Below, piece after piece: positions 17,304 through 26,655 of a DNA stretch of 64,000 bases. A program made the translations under genes and the position numbers. Position 1 is the stretch's first letter. Each line of letters starts with the position of its first letter. The DNA comes from Paraconexibacter antarcticus. GTDB taxonomy: Bacteria > Actinomycetota > Thermoleophilia > Solirubrobacterales > Solirubrobacteraceae. The stretch covers positions 1,240,001 through 1,304,000 of the forward strand of contig NZ_CP098502.1 in the NCBI RefSeq assembly GCF_024220175.1. Direction: 5' to 3'. The notes below the pieces were generated by a model, which ran no database searches, was not told the origin of the DNA, and worked only from the letters and a program-made list of their open reading frames with translations.

Positions 17304-18473
17304 ATGACCCCGAAGGACGCCATTCTCGGCTTCGCCGTCGCCTTCCTGGTGGCGGTCGTGATGACCCCGGTGACCGCCCGCGTCGCCCGGGTCGTCGGCG
17401 CGATCGACCGGCCGAAGGACCGCGGCCTCGCCGCCGGCGGGACGCCGCTGCTCGGCGGCCTGGCGATGCTCGCCGGGATCCTCGTCAGTGCCGCGTTCTA
17501 CCTGCACTCGACGCCCCGTACCGAGGATCGCGTCCACGGGATCCTCTGGGGCGCGGTCGTCATCGCCGTCGTCGGCGCCCTCGACGACCGCTTCGAGCTG
17601 CACCCCGCGGCGAAGCTCGCCGGGCAGATCGTCGCCGCGGTCATCCCCGTCCACGCCGGCGTCGAGGTCGTGAACATCACCCTCCCGTTCGTCGGGGCGC
17701 TGCAGTTCCACTCCCTCGGCTCGGTCCTCACCGTCGTCGGCCTCGTCGCGGTCATGAACGTCGTGAACCTCTCCGACGGCATCGACGGGCTCGCCGCCGG
17801 GGTGTGCGCGATCGCCGCGACGGTCTTCGCGATCATCGCGTTCGACCTCGAGCGCCGGCACGCGGGCGTGCTCGCGGCGCTCACGGCCGGCGCGGCGCTC
17901 GGGTTCCTCGTCCACAACTTCCACCCCGCGAGCGTCTTCATGGGCGACTGCGGGTCGAACCTCCTCGGCCTCATGCTCGGCTGCATCGCCGTGGAGGGCG
18001 CGGTGAAGACGCAGGCGGTCCTCGCGCTCGTCTTCCCGCTGCTCGTCCTCGCGGTCCCGTTCCTCGACACGACGTTCGTCGTCCTCAAGCGGATGAAGTA
18101 CGGCCGCCCGGTCTGGCAGGCCGACGCGAACCACCTGCACCACCGCTTCAACCGCATCGGCTTCAGCCAGCGGCGCTCGGTCCTCTACCTCTACGCGTGG
18201 ACGATGACGCTCGGCGCGTTCGCCGTCGCCCTGCGCTTCGTGCCCTACTCCGACAACCACGGGCACTTCAACACCGGGTGGTCGCTCGTCATGGCCGCGC
18301 TCGGCCTCGTCGTGCTCGCCGCGAGCGTCTACCTCGTCGTCGTCCTCGAGATCCTCAAGGTCAAGCGCCTGGTCTGGATGCGCCACGCTTCGGGGCACGA
18401 CGAGGCGGCCGTCGACGCCGAGGTCGAGCAGGCGCTCGCCACCGGCGAGTTCCCCGCCGTCCGCCTGGACTGA
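17304..18473 (+). CDS. WecA/MraY-family undecaprenyl-phosphate sugar-1-P transferase
   Basis: The 389-residue polytopic enzyme transfers a sugar-1-phosphate (often GlcNAc-1-P or MurNAc-pentapeptide-like) from a UDP-sugar to undecaprenyl phosphate. It has about ten membrane helices. The family motifs are ALDDRFEL near 92, NVVNLSDGIDGLAAG near 151-165, GDCGSN near 214 and the basic HLHHRF near 276. The motif set resembles WecA/TagO more than MraY, and no mur cluster surrounds it. It may start synthesis of an envelope glycan whose nucleotide-sugar and LCP genes lie further downstream. Confidence 0.88.
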   Translation: MTPKDAILGFAVAFLVAVVMTPVTARVARVVGAIDRPKDRGLAAGGTPLLGGLAMLAGILVSAAFYLHSTPRTEDRVHGILWGAVVIAVVGALDDRFELHPAAKLAGQIVAAVIPVHAGVEVVNITLPFVGALQFHSLGSVLTVVGLVAVMNVVNLSDGIDGLAAGVCAIAATVFAIIAFDLERRHAGVLAALTAGAALGFLVHNFHPASVFMGDCGSNLLGLMLGCIAVEGAVKTQAVLALVFPLLVLAVPFLDTTFVVLKRMKYGRPVWQADANHLHHRFNRIGFSQRRSVLYLYAWTMTLGAFAVALRFVPYSDNHGHFNTGWSLVMAALGLVVLAASVYLVVVLEILKVKRLVWMRHASGHDEAAVDAEVEQALATGEFPAVRLD

Positions 18474-18502
18474 CCCACCCCGCCACGACACCCGAAAGCG
18501 CC

Positions 18503-19096
18503 ATGCACCTCTTCCACATCCCCGGCAGCCGTTCCACCCGCGTCGTCTGGGCGCTCGAGGAGATCGGCGCGCCGTACGACCTCACGGTCCTCGACCGCAC
18601 GCAGAAGCAGTCCGAGGAGCACCTCGCGCGCCACCCGCTCGGCCGGGTCCCGGTGATGGAGCTCGACGACGGGCAGCTCATGTTCGAGTCCGCCGCCATC
18701 TGCCTGCACCTCGCCGACCTGCACCCGGAGTCGGGCCTCCTCCCGCCCGTCGGCACCAGCGCGCGGGCGCTCGCCTACCAGTGGACGCTCTTCGCGATGA
18801 CCGAGCTCGAGGCGAAGGTCTTCGCGTTCCTCTTCGCCCGGCGCCGCGGGGAGGACGAGAGCGAGCACGCCGCCGAGCTCGAGCCGCGGGCGGCCGCGGT
18901 GCGACGTGCGGTCTCGGTGCACGAATGGGTGGCCGGAGACACGTTCACCGTCGCGGACATCTTCTGCGGGACGATGCTCGCCAACGCCTTCAAGCGGAAG
19001 CTCCTCACCGAGGACGGCCCATTGCGCGCGTACGCCGACCGCGTCGTCGCGCGCCCCGCCTACGCCCGCGCCGAGGCGGCCGGGCGCACCGACTGA
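18503..19096 (+). CDS. Glutathione S-transferase family protein
   Basis: The 197-residue protein has both GST domains. The N-terminal one reads MHLFHIPGSRSTRVVWALEEIGAPYD-like with the Ser of the active site, then LGRVPVMELDDG with the cis-Pro and MFESAAICLHLAD with the glutathione-binding Ser. The C-terminal helical domain ends TVADIFCGTMLANAF. Whether glutathione is the real thiol is unknown. It starts 29 bp after the WecA-like stop and ends in a long hairpin shared with the convergent TetR gene. Confidence 0.85.
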   Translation: MHLFHIPGSRSTRVVWALEEIGAPYDLTVLDRTQKQSEEHLARHPLGRVPVMELDDGQLMFESAAICLHLADLHPESGLLPPVGTSARALAYQWTLFAMTELEAKVFAFLFARRRGEDESEHAAELEPRAAAVRRAVSVHEWVAGDTFTVADIFCGTMLANAFKRKLLTEDGPLRAYADRVVARPAYARAEAAGRTD

Positions 19097-19135
19097 CAGC
19101 TCACGCCGGACAGGTCTGCGTCAGCTGACAGTCGG
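19089..19135. terminator. Bidirectional composite hairpin between convergent genes
   Basis: CCGACTGACAGCT (19089-19101) pairs with AGCTGACAGTCGG (19123-19135) over 13 positions with one A-A mismatch. An inner ACGC/GCGT stem lies at 19103-19121. The left arm includes the GST stop codon. Confidence 0.65.
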
Positions 19136-19164
19136 CGCGCAGAGGGGGCCGGCGCCGAGCCGCG

Positions 19165-19782
19165 TCAGTCGCGGGCGTAGATCGCCCGCATCCAGATCGC
19201 CTCGAGCGACCGGGCGAGCAGGGTGGTGTCGAAGCGGCCGCCCTGGACGAGCTGCTGGTACAGCGCGCGCTCGCACATCCACACGAGGGCGAACGCCGTC
19301 GAGTCCGGGTCGGCCTCCGGGGCGTTGCCCGCCGCCTGCTCGGCCCGCAGTCGGTCGGCGGTCGCGACGATGAAGCGCTCGAGCAGACGACGCCAGAAGA
19401 CCGCGACCTCCTCCTCGTACGTCGACACCTCGACGATGACGCGCATGAGCGGCGCGTGGGTGCTGTAGAGGTCGGCGATGCTCTGCAGGGCGGCGCGGAC
19501 CTCCTCGCGGGGGTCGCCCGCGCCGGAGAACCAGACGTCCGCCTGCTGGTAGAGCTGGACGGTGACGTCCTCGGTGAGCCGGACGAGCAGCTCCCGCTTG
19601 TCCTTGAAGTAGAAGTAGAACGCGGTCCGGGAGATGCCCGCCCGCGTCGCGATCTTCTCGATGTTGAGGTCCGCGAACGACGCGCCCTCGGAGAGGAGCT
19701 CCTCGGTCGCCGCGAGGACGGCCGCCTGGACCGCCTCGCGCTTGGGAGTCGTCGCGGCGGGCTGCTGTCCGGTGTCCGACAC
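19165..19782 (-). CDS. TetR-family transcriptional regulator
   Basis: The 205-residue protein has a clear TetR DNA-binding domain (about 15-65), with LNIEKIATRAGISRTAFYFYF as helix-turn-helix and the following KDKRELL. The C-terminal domain has the EthR/KstR-like pattern VFWRRLLERFIVATADRL and CERALYQQLVQGG, close to regulators of lipid or steroid catabolism. The GTG at 19782 is chosen because TAGGGT ends 7 nt upstream. A longer frame would run through the thioesterase gene. It follows the thioesterase on the same strand. Confidence 0.85.
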   Translation of the reverse strand: MSDTGQQPAATTPKREAVQAAVLAATEELLSEGASFADLNIEKIATRAGISRTAFYFYFKDKRELLVRLTEDVTVQLYQQADVWFSGAGDPREEVRAALQSIADLYSTHAPLMRVIVEVSTYEEEVAVFWRRLLERFIVATADRLRAEQAAGNAPEADPDSTAFALVWMCERALYQQLVQGGRFDTTLLARSLEAIWMRAIYARD

Positions 19783-19789
19783 GCTGCCA

Positions 19790-19795
19790 ACCCTA
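19790..19795 (-). promoter_or_regulatory. -10-like hexamer of the TetR gene
   Basis: Minus-strand TAGGGT ends 7 nt before the GTG at 19782, in the 40-bp gap after the thioesterase stop. Confidence 0.45.
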
Positions 19796-19822
19796 TACGG
19801 CTCCCGGACCGGCTCCGGGGGG

Positions 19823-20305
19823 TCAGCGGGGCAGTTCGCCCGGCGACCAGGACCAGTGCAGGGGCGGCTCCTGGCCGCTCTGGCGGAAGTGCGCCATGTC
19901 GACCTCGAGGAAGAGGGCGGTCGCCTCGGCGATCGTCTCGCCGTCCTCGTCGCGGATGATCCCCGCGAGGTGGAGCTTGCGCCCGTCGATCCGCTCGATC
20001 CAGGCCTCGACGGTGTAAGGGACGTCGATGAGCGTGGGCCGGCGGTAGTCGACCTCCAGGCGCGCGGTGACGGCCGGGCGCCGGAGCACCATGAGCAGCG
20101 TCCCGATCGTGTCGTCGAGCGCGGTCGCGACCGCTCCGCCGTGGGTGAAGCCCGGCGCGCCCTCGTGCACACGGGTGAAACGCAGGTCGGTCAGCACGCG
20201 CTCGCCGAGCACCGAGAAGCTCAGTCCGAGCGTCCCGGGGTTCTCGGGCCCGCAGCCGAGGCAGTGGTCGTGGTGCGGGACCACAGGACGGGGGACAGGC
20301 GGCAT
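19823..20305 (-). CDS. PaaI-type hotdog thioesterase
   Basis: The 160-residue product is a single hotdog-fold protein of the PaaI/4HBT type that hydrolyses acyl-CoA thioesters. The motif FTHGGAVATALDDTIG (about 53-68) is the HGG...D active segment. An N-terminal HHDHCLGCGPENP holds His and Cys that are frequent in this subgroup. The ATG at 20305 is preferred over starts further upstream, which overlap the divergent cupin gene and add low-complexity sequence. It is likely functionally linked to the downstream TetR regulator. Confidence 0.85.
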   Translation of the reverse strand: MPPVPRPVVPHHDHCLGCGPENPGTLGLSFSVLGERVLTDLRFTRVHEGAPGFTHGGAVATALDDTIGTLLMVLRRPAVTARLEVDYRRPTLIDVPYTVEAWIERIDGRKLHLAGIIRDEDGETIAEATALFLEVDMAHFRQSGQEPPLHWSWSPGELPR

Positions 20306-20315
20306 GTCGGCGTTC

Positions 20316-20321
20316 AGGCTA
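20316..20321 (-). promoter_or_regulatory. -10-like hexamer of the PaaI-type gene
   Basis: Minus-strand TAGCCT ends 10 nt before the ATG at 20305. Confidence 0.45.
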
Positions 20322-20394
20322 GCGACCGGCCACGGCCGGACGGGTTGCCGAACCCCCACCGTCCGGCCCGGCGTGCGGCCGCCCGGCGATGGAC

Positions 20395-20400
20395 TACCGT
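20395..20400 (+). promoter_or_regulatory. -10-like hexamer of the cupin gene
   Basis: TACCGT ends 8 nt before the ATG at 20409. Confidence 0.5.
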
Positions 20401-20408
20401 GACGGGCC

Positions 20409-20801
20409 ATGCACGTCCGCAACCTCGAGGCGGCGGAGCCCTTCGTCACGGCCGACGGCTCCACGATCCGCGAGCTCGCCGGGCGGGTCGCGCTGCCGTC
20501 GGTCAACCAGAGCCTCGCCGAGGCGACGGTCCCCGCCGGCGGCGCCACGACCGCCCACTACCACCCGGTCGCCGAGGAGCTCTACTTCATCACCGCGGGG
20601 GAGGGCTCCCTGCGCCTCGCCGACGAGACCCGCGACGTGCGGCCCGGCGACTGCATCGTCATCCCGCCCGGGGTCGAGCACAAGCTCACGAACACCGGTG
20701 CCGGCGACCTCAAGCTCCTCTGCTGCTGTGCGCCTGCGTACCGCCACGAAGACACCGTGCTGACCGAGGACGTCCCCGCCGGCGGCGGGACAGCGTCATG
20801 A
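20409..20801 (+). CDS. Single-domain cupin protein
   Basis: The 130-residue protein is a cupin_2 beta-barrel. Motif 1 is HYHPVAEELYFITAGEG near 44-60 with the metal ligands His, His and Glu. Motif 2 is PGDCIVIPPGVEHKLTNTG near 79-97 with the final His. The activity cannot be told from sequence; such cupins include isomerases, dioxygenases and sugar-binding proteins. It overlaps the next gene by ATGA, so it is co-expressed with a secreted clan GH-A-like protein. Confidence 0.85.
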   Translation: MHVRNLEAAEPFVTADGSTIRELAGRVALPSVNQSLAEATVPAGGATTAHYHPVAEELYFITAGEGSLRLADETRDVRPGDCIVIPPGVEHKLTNTGAGDLKLLCCCAPAYRHEDTVLTEDVPAGGGTAS

Positions 20802-21838
20802 CCGAAACCCCCGGGCGCGGCCGGGGTCCTTCCCGGGACATGCCGTCCCGCCGCCCCGTCGTCCGCTGCGCCCCGCGGCTCCTCGCCCTCCTCGGGCTGC
20901 TCGCCGCCGTGCTCGCCGCGGCCGCCCCGTCCCCGGCGGCCGCGAAGGAGTCGGGCGAGCTGTCGGTCGGCATCGCGGACCAGAAGACGACGTTCTTCAC
21001 CGCACCGCTCTTCCAGGACCTCCACATCTCGAAGGTGCGCCGCGTCGTCCCCTGGGACGCGATGAACATCGGCTACGAGCGCGCCGAGCTCGACCAGTGG
21101 CTCACGGCCGCGCGCGCCGCGAGCACCCGCCCGCTGCTGTCCTTCGGCCACTCGCGCGTGCCGAGCCGGGCGCACACCGCCCCGACGCCGGCCCAGTTCG
21201 TCGCCTCCTTCCGCAAGCTCCACAAGGCGTACCCGTGGGTCACCGAGTTCGCCGTCTGGAACGAGCCGAACCTCTGCGGGGAGCCCCTCTGCCACAAGCC
21301 CGCGCTCGCCGCGCGGTATTACGACGCGCTCCGCGCCGCGTGCCGGTCGTGCACGATCCTCGCCTCCGAGGTCCTCGACAACCCGACGATGACCCCGTGG
21401 GTCAAGGCGTTCCTGGCGCGCGTGAAGCACAAGCCCACCGTCTGGGGGCTGCACAACTACCTCGACGCGAATCGCCTGCGTACGAGCGGAACCCGGCGCC
21501 TGCTCCGGCTCGTCACCGGGCAGATCTGGTTCACCGAGACCGGGGGCATCGTCAAGCGCCGGTCGGCCCACAAGCAGGGCGGGTTCCCCGAGACGGTGGC
21601 CCACGCGGCCGTCGCGATGCGGTGGATCTTCGACAAGCTCGTCGAGCTGTCGCCGCGCATCAAGCGGGTCTACATCTACCACTGGAACCCGGGCGGGCCG
21701 CGGGACTCGTGGGACTCCGGCCTCGTCGGTCTCGACGGCGCCGCGCGCACCGGTTACCGCGTCCTGCGCGACCGCCTGCGCACGATCGAGCGGCGCCGGG
21801 CCGCCACGGCGGCGCGACACCGCGTCGCACACGGCTAA
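20798..21838 (+). CDS. Secreted clan GH-A-like glycoside hydrolase
   Basis: The 346-residue protein has a basic N-region and a hydrophobic stretch (about 26-50) ending in an AAA-KE cleavage-like site, so it is probably exported. The remainder fits a TIM barrel of glycosidase clan GH-A. WNEPN near 154-158 supplies the acid/base Asn-Glu pair, and FTETGG near 244-249 the nucleophile Glu. IYHWNPGG follows. Residues GEPLCH and CRSC suggest disulfides. The substrate is unknown. A second ATG 14 codons in is possible as the start. Confidence 0.78.
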   Translation: MTETPGRGRGPSRDMPSRRPVVRCAPRLLALLGLLAAVLAAAAPSPAAAKESGELSVGIADQKTTFFTAPLFQDLHISKVRRVVPWDAMNIGYERAELDQWLTAARAASTRPLLSFGHSRVPSRAHTAPTPAQFVASFRKLHKAYPWVTEFAVWNEPNLCGEPLCHKPALAARYYDALRAACRSCTILASEVLDNPTMTPWVKAFLARVKHKPTVWGLHNYLDANRLRTSGTRRLLRLVTGQIWFTETGGIVKRRSAHKQGGFPETVAHAAVAMRWIFDKLVELSPRIKRVYIYHWNPGGPRDSWDSGLVGLDGAARTGYRVLRDRLRTIERRRAATAARHRVAHG

Positions 21839-21867
21839 GCCCGTCCTCAGAAACACACCGGCGGGCC

Positions 21868-21890
21868 AATGGTGGTGGGGAAACACCATT
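21868..21890 (+). terminator. Hairpin after the GH-A-like gene
   Basis: AATGGTG (21868-21874) pairs perfectly with CACCATT (21884-21890) around a 9-nt loop, 30 bp after the stop. A short T pair follows. Confidence 0.45.
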
Positions 21891-21913
21891 CCTCGCAACG
21901 TCTGCCACGAAGT

Positions 21914-21934
21914 GTCACAAAGTCGTCACAAAGT
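21914..21934. repeat. Tandem direct repeat GTCACAAAGT
   Basis: Two exact copies start at 21914 and 21925, 11 bp apart, that is one helical turn. They overlap the putative -35 region of the atp promoter and may be an activator site. Confidence 0.5.
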
Positions 21935-21953
21935 GACCGGTTCCTGATAGGGT
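21925..21953 (+). promoter_or_regulatory. Candidate atp operon promoter
   Basis: GTCACA (21925-21930) and TAGGGT (21948-21953) are 17 bp apart. A GTGACC/GGTCAC dyad (21933-21956) straddles the -10. It would give a leader of roughly 370 nt to the atpI-like gene. Confidence 0.4.
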
Positions 21954-22042
21954 CACCGGGCCGTCGCCCCGACCGCCCCTGGCGGCCGGGATCTTGCCTC
22001 TCACTGTCCTCGGCCTGCGCCCGTCGCAGGACCCAACGCCTG

Positions 22043-22048
22043 TAGGGT
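22043..22048 (+). promoter_or_regulatory. -10-like TAGGGT before the small frame at 22061
   Basis: The hexamer ends 12 nt before an ATG. A second copy at 22311-22316 ends 16 nt before the atpI-like ATG. Confidence 0.35.
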
Positions 22049-22060
22049 GACGCCCCCGCC

Positions 22061-22309
22061 ATGCCTGACCACGACCTCCCCGAGCCTGACGCCGACGACC
22101 GCGGCGCCGTCCCCGCACCCGGTGCGGGCGACGCGTCGTCCGGCCGCCGCGTGCCCGGGTGCCCGCGGGCGGTCCGCTGCTGCCTCACGGCCGTGGGCGG
22201 TCGGCCCGAGGGCCGTCGCCACCGGGCGACCCGTCGTCGGCCGCCGGCCCCGCGCGGGCGGGTCCGCAGCTGCGCCCGCACCCTGCCCCGCCCCCTGGGG
22301 GACCGGTAG
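22061..22309 (+). CDS. Doubtful small protein upstream of atpI-like gene
   Basis: An 82-codon frame starts at an ATG with TAGGGT 12 nt upstream. The first 30 codons are acidic and have the G/C third positions of local genes. The rest is Arg/Cys/Pro-rich, with no hydrophobic segment and no family I recognise. It might be a decayed gene, a regulatory leader peptide or chance. It does not look like AtpZ, which would have two membrane helices. Confidence 0.25.
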   Translation: MPDHDLPEPDADDRGAVPAPGAGDASSGRRVPGCPRAVRCCLTAVGGRPEGRRHRATRRRPPAPRGRVRSCARTLPRPLGDR

Positions 22310-22332
22310 GTAGGGTCCTGCCGCCGCGAGTC

Positions 22333-22782
22333 ATGAACACCCGTCCCAGCCCAGTTCCCTCCGGCTCCGGCCACGCGGCCGATCCCGCGCCGCGGCCCGC
22401 GCCGGCCCCGAGCGAGTTCGCGTTCGTCGCCCTCCTGGACATCGTCCTCGTGGTGATGGCGGTCCCCGTCGCGCTGCTGCTCGGCGCGCCCGTCCTCGGC
22501 GTCCTCGCGGGGGCCGGGATCTGGATCGTCCAGCGCCTGATCGAGCTCGGCGTCGCCCGGGTCGCGAACGGCAAGACGAACGTCAAGGCCGCGATCGGTT
22601 ACAACCTCGGGGCCATGGTCGGGCGGGCCTGGCTCGTCGGGCTCACGATCCTGCTCGTCGGCACCGCCGGCGCGCGGAAGGACGGCCTCGCGGCCGCCGT
22701 CCTCGTGTTCTGCGCTTTCACCGCCTACTTCGCCACTGCGCTCCTTGCGCGTTCGTTCGAGAGGAACGTCACCCCGTCATGA
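22333..22782 (+). CDS. AtpI-like membrane protein of the ATP synthase operon
   Basis: The 149-residue protein has a Pro-rich N-terminus of about 27 residues followed by four hydrophobic segments (about 28-46, 48-66, 93-113 and 119-141). Its place directly before atpB, overlapping it by ATGA, and its four-helix size match AtpI/subunit I, thought to help c-ring assembly or Mg supply. Sequence similarity to AtpI is weak by eye, so the call rests mainly on topology and context. The frame is open further upstream, but the added sequence is low-complexity. Confidence 0.65.
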   Translation: MNTRPSPVPSGSGHAADPAPRPAPAPSEFAFVALLDIVLVVMAVPVALLLGAPVLGVLAGAGIWIVQRLIELGVARVANGKTNVKAAIGYNLGAMVGRAWLVGLTILLVGTAGARKDGLAAAVLVFCAFTAYFATALLARSFERNVTPS

Positions 22783-23666
22783 CGACCAAACGCAAAGTCG
22801 GCCTCGGCCTCGGCATCTACGTCGGGGTCATCGCGATCTTCCTCGCCATCTTCGGCTCCGGGCAGAAGAACGACGTCTACAAGCCGCAGAACGAGTTCAA
22901 GCTCGACGCCTGGTTCTCGATCGGCCCGTTCGACTTCACCAAGGCGACGATGTACGTCCTCATCGCCGCGATCCTCATGTGCGTGACGATGGTCTACGTC
23001 GCCCGCCGGATGCAGCAGCGCCCGAACCGGGTCCAGACGCTCGTCGAGGTCGCCTTCTCGCTCATGCGCGACAACATCACCAAGGCGAACATGAGCTCGA
23101 CCGAGGCGGCGAAGTGGTTCCCCTTCGTCGGCGCGCTGTTCCTCTTCATCTGGTTCTCGAACATGCTCGGGTACATCCCGCTGCCGACGAACTCCGAGGA
23201 GAAGATCAACGTCTTCGGCGCGCACATCCCGTCGTTCGCGCTCTACGCGGCGACCGCGAACCTCTCGATCCCGCTGTCGCTCTCGCTGCTCGTGTGGATC
23301 ATCTACAACGCGGTCGGCATCAAGAGGAAGGGGCCGAAGGGCTACATCCTGAGCTTCATCCCCGCGGGCGTCCCCGGCTTCCTCACCCCCTTCATCCTCG
23401 GCCTCGAGCTCATGTCGAACTTCATGCGGCTCATCTCGCTGTCGGTCAGGCTCTTCGCGAACATCCTCGCGGGCCACCTCATCATCCTGTTCATGGGCGG
23501 GGCGCTCGTCGTCCTCCTCGGCGTGGAAGCGCTCGGCATCGTGACGTTCCCCCTTGCCGTCGCGCTCTTCATGTTCGAGGTGGCGCTTGTCGCCACTCTG
23601 CAGGCCTTCATCTTCGCCACGCTCACGGCGATCTACCTGGGCGGCGCCACCGCCGACCACCACTAA
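22779..23666 (+). CDS. atpB: ATP synthase subunit a
   Basis: Subunit a forms the proton half-channels of Fo. The 295-residue protein has an N-terminal membrane helix, then five more, and the essential Arg in SVRLFANILAGH near 223. FSNMLGYIPLP and the C-terminal FATLTAIYLGGA are typical. The N-terminal 55 residues include an extra hydrophobic segment (about 10-28). It starts inside the stop of the atpI-like gene, and a strong AAGGAG precedes atpE downstream. Confidence 0.96.
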   Translation: MTTKRKVGLGLGIYVGVIAIFLAIFGSGQKNDVYKPQNEFKLDAWFSIGPFDFTKATMYVLIAAILMCVTMVYVARRMQQRPNRVQTLVEVAFSLMRDNITKANMSSTEAAKWFPFVGALFLFIWFSNMLGYIPLPTNSEEKINVFGAHIPSFALYAATANLSIPLSLSLLVWIIYNAVGIKRKGPKGYILSFIPAGVPGFLTPFILGLELMSNFMRLISLSVRLFANILAGHLIILFMGGALVVLLGVEALGIVTFPLAVALFMFEVALVATLQAFIFATLTAIYLGGATADHH

Positions 23667-23696
23667 GCAAGTCGCAAAGAACCAAGGAGATACCCC

Positions 23697-23975
23697 ATGG
23701 ACCTCAGCACCATCACCCTGCTCGCTCAGACCGTCGATCCGGTCAAGTACGGCCAGGGCGCCGGTCGTGCCATCGCCCTGGGCGTGGGTGGCGGCCTCGG
23801 TGCCGTCGGCGCCGGCATCGGCATCGGCACGATCTTCGGCAAGGTCATCGAGTCGGTCACCCGTCAGCCGGAGATGCGCGACGAGATCACGTCGATCCAG
23901 TGGCTCGGCTTCGCCCTCTGCGAGGCGTGCTTCTTCTACGGGCTCGTCGCGGGCCTCATCGCCTTCTTCCTGTAG
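23697..23975 (+). CDS. atpE: ATP synthase subunit c with CEAC motif
   Basis: Subunit c makes the rotating ring of Fo. The 92-residue hairpin has helix 1 with GVGGGLGAVGAGIGIG (about 29-44), the polar loop TRQPEMRDE, and helix 2 carrying the ion-binding Glu76 in FALCEACFFYGL. Cys75 and Cys78 bracket that Glu, which is unusual: most c subunits have Ala or similar there. No Gln/Ser signature of sodium rings is visible, so protons are expected. AAGGAGAT sits 8 nt before the ATG. Confidence 0.96.
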   Translation: MDLSTITLLAQTVDPVKYGQGAGRAIALGVGGGLGAVGAGIGIGTIFGKVIESVTRQPEMRDEITSIQWLGFALCEACFFYGLVAGLIAFFL

Positions 23976-23981
23976 GCCGCG

Positions 23982-24554
23982 ATGCTCGCATTGATCACAC
24001 TCGCCGCCGGCGAGACAGCCACCAAGACGGAGGCGGGGGGCAGCTTCCTCGTCAAGCCCGGCATCGGGCTGATGGTCTGGACGCTGCTCATCTTCGGGAC
24101 GTCCATGGCGGTCCTCTACAAGCTCGCGTTCCCGGCCATCGCCGAGGCCCTCGACAAGCGCCAGAAGGCCATCGACGACGCCATCGCGTCCGCCGATCGC
24201 TCGAAGGCCGAGTCCGAGGCGCTGCTCGCCGAGTACCGCGAGCGCCTGAAGGAGGCCCGCGCCCAGGCCGACGAGATCGTCTCGAAGGCCCGCAAGTCCG
24301 GCGACGAGGTCGAGCGTCACGCGGCCGAGGTCGGCCAGGCCCGCCGCGACGAGCTCATCGAGCAGGCGAAGAAGGACATCGAGGGCGAGACCCGTCGCGC
24401 GATCGGCGAGATCCGCAACGAGGTGGCGAGCCTGACCGTGGCCGCGACCGAGAAGGTCACCCGCAAGACGCTCACCGCCGAGGACCAGAAGCGCCTCGTC
24501 GAGGACGCGCTCGGCGAGCTGGACTTCTCCTCCCTCGGGGAGCGCAGCAACTAG
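23982..24554 (+). CDS. atpF: ATP synthase subunit b
   Basis: Subunit b is the peripheral stalk of Fo. The 190-residue protein has one membrane helix (about 28-50) and a long charged coiled coil. SEALLAEYRERLKEARAQAD is the standard hinge/dimer region, followed by many Glu/Lys/Arg/Ala. Unlike mycobacteria, b is not fused to delta here. The ATG lies 6 bp after atpE. Confidence 0.94.
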   Translation: MLALITLAAGETATKTEAGGSFLVKPGIGLMVWTLLIFGTSMAVLYKLAFPAIAEALDKRQKAIDDAIASADRSKAESEALLAEYRERLKEARAQADEIVSKARKSGDEVERHAAEVGQARRDELIEQAKKDIEGETRRAIGEIRNEVASLTVAATEKVTRKTLTAEDQKRLVEDALGELDFSSLGERSN

Positions 24555-24556
24555 CC

Positions 24557-25087
24557 ATGGAAGAGATCGCCCGCGTCTACGCGAAGTCGCTGTTCGAGGT
24601 CGCCAAGGAGAAGGGCTCCCTCGACGTCGTCCGTGAGCAGCTCGGGCAGTTCTCCGAGGCGCTCTCGGGCAACCCGGAGCTGTCCACGTTCTTCTTCTCC
24701 CCCTACTTCTCCACGACGGAGAAGAAGGAGGGCTTGGAGAAGGCGGTCTCCGGCGCCGACCCGACCGTCCTGAACATCCTCGAGCTCCTGCTCGAGAACC
24801 ACCGCATGCCGGCGATCCACCGGCTGCGTCGCGAGTACGACCGTCTGTGGGACCAGGAGAACAAGCTCCTTCCCGTGGACATCACGAGCGCCGTCGCCCT
24901 GGACGAGGACGTCGTCCGGCGCCTCGGCGACCAGATCGGCGAGCAGACGGGCCGCAAGGTCCAGCTCAACGCTCATGTCGATCCCGACGTGCTCGGCGGG
25001 ATCATCCTCCGCGTCGGCAACCAGATCCTCGACGCCTCCATCCGAAACCGACTCGATCAGCTTCGCCGTTCCGTGGCGAAGGCCTGA
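24557..25087 (+). CDS. atpH: ATP synthase subunit delta
   Basis: Delta links the F1 crown to the b stalk. The 176-residue product shows the N-terminal helical domain [13 protein letters not shown] and the C-terminal [26 protein letters not shown], the family signature. It begins 2 nt after the atpF stop and is followed by atpA after 17 bp. Confidence 0.95.
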   Translation: MEEIARVYAKSLFEVAKEKGSLDVVREQLGQFSEALSGNPELSTFFFSPYFSTTEKKEGLEKAVSGADPTVLNILELLLENHRMPAIHRLRREYDRLWDQENKLLPVDITSAVALDEDVVRRLGDQIGEQTGRKVQLNAHVDPDVLGGIILRVGNQILDASIRNRLDQLRRSVAKA

Positions 25088-25104
25088 CCAGGAGAACCAC
25101 CTTC

Positions 25105-26654
<1,550 letters not shown>

Positions 26655-26655
<1 letters not shown>

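Larger units (their letters stand above)
21839..22332 (+). other. Long spacer before the ATP synthase operon
   Basis: These 494 bases contain a hairpin (21868-21890), a tandem 10-bp repeat, a probable promoter at 21925-21953, and two further TAGGGT boxes (22043-22048, 22311-22316). One doubtful small frame is listed separately. Otherwise I see no gene and no recognised riboswitch. Confidence 0.6.

Noticed and set aside
22159..22332. N-terminal extension of the atpI-like protein
   Set aside because: The added 58 residues are Pro/Arg/Gly low complexity and cross a TAGGGT box; the ATG at 22333 is adequate.
23697..23975. Sodium-type c-ring
   Set aside because: Helix 1 lacks the Gln and helix 2 the Glu-Ser/Thr pair of Na-binding c subunits.
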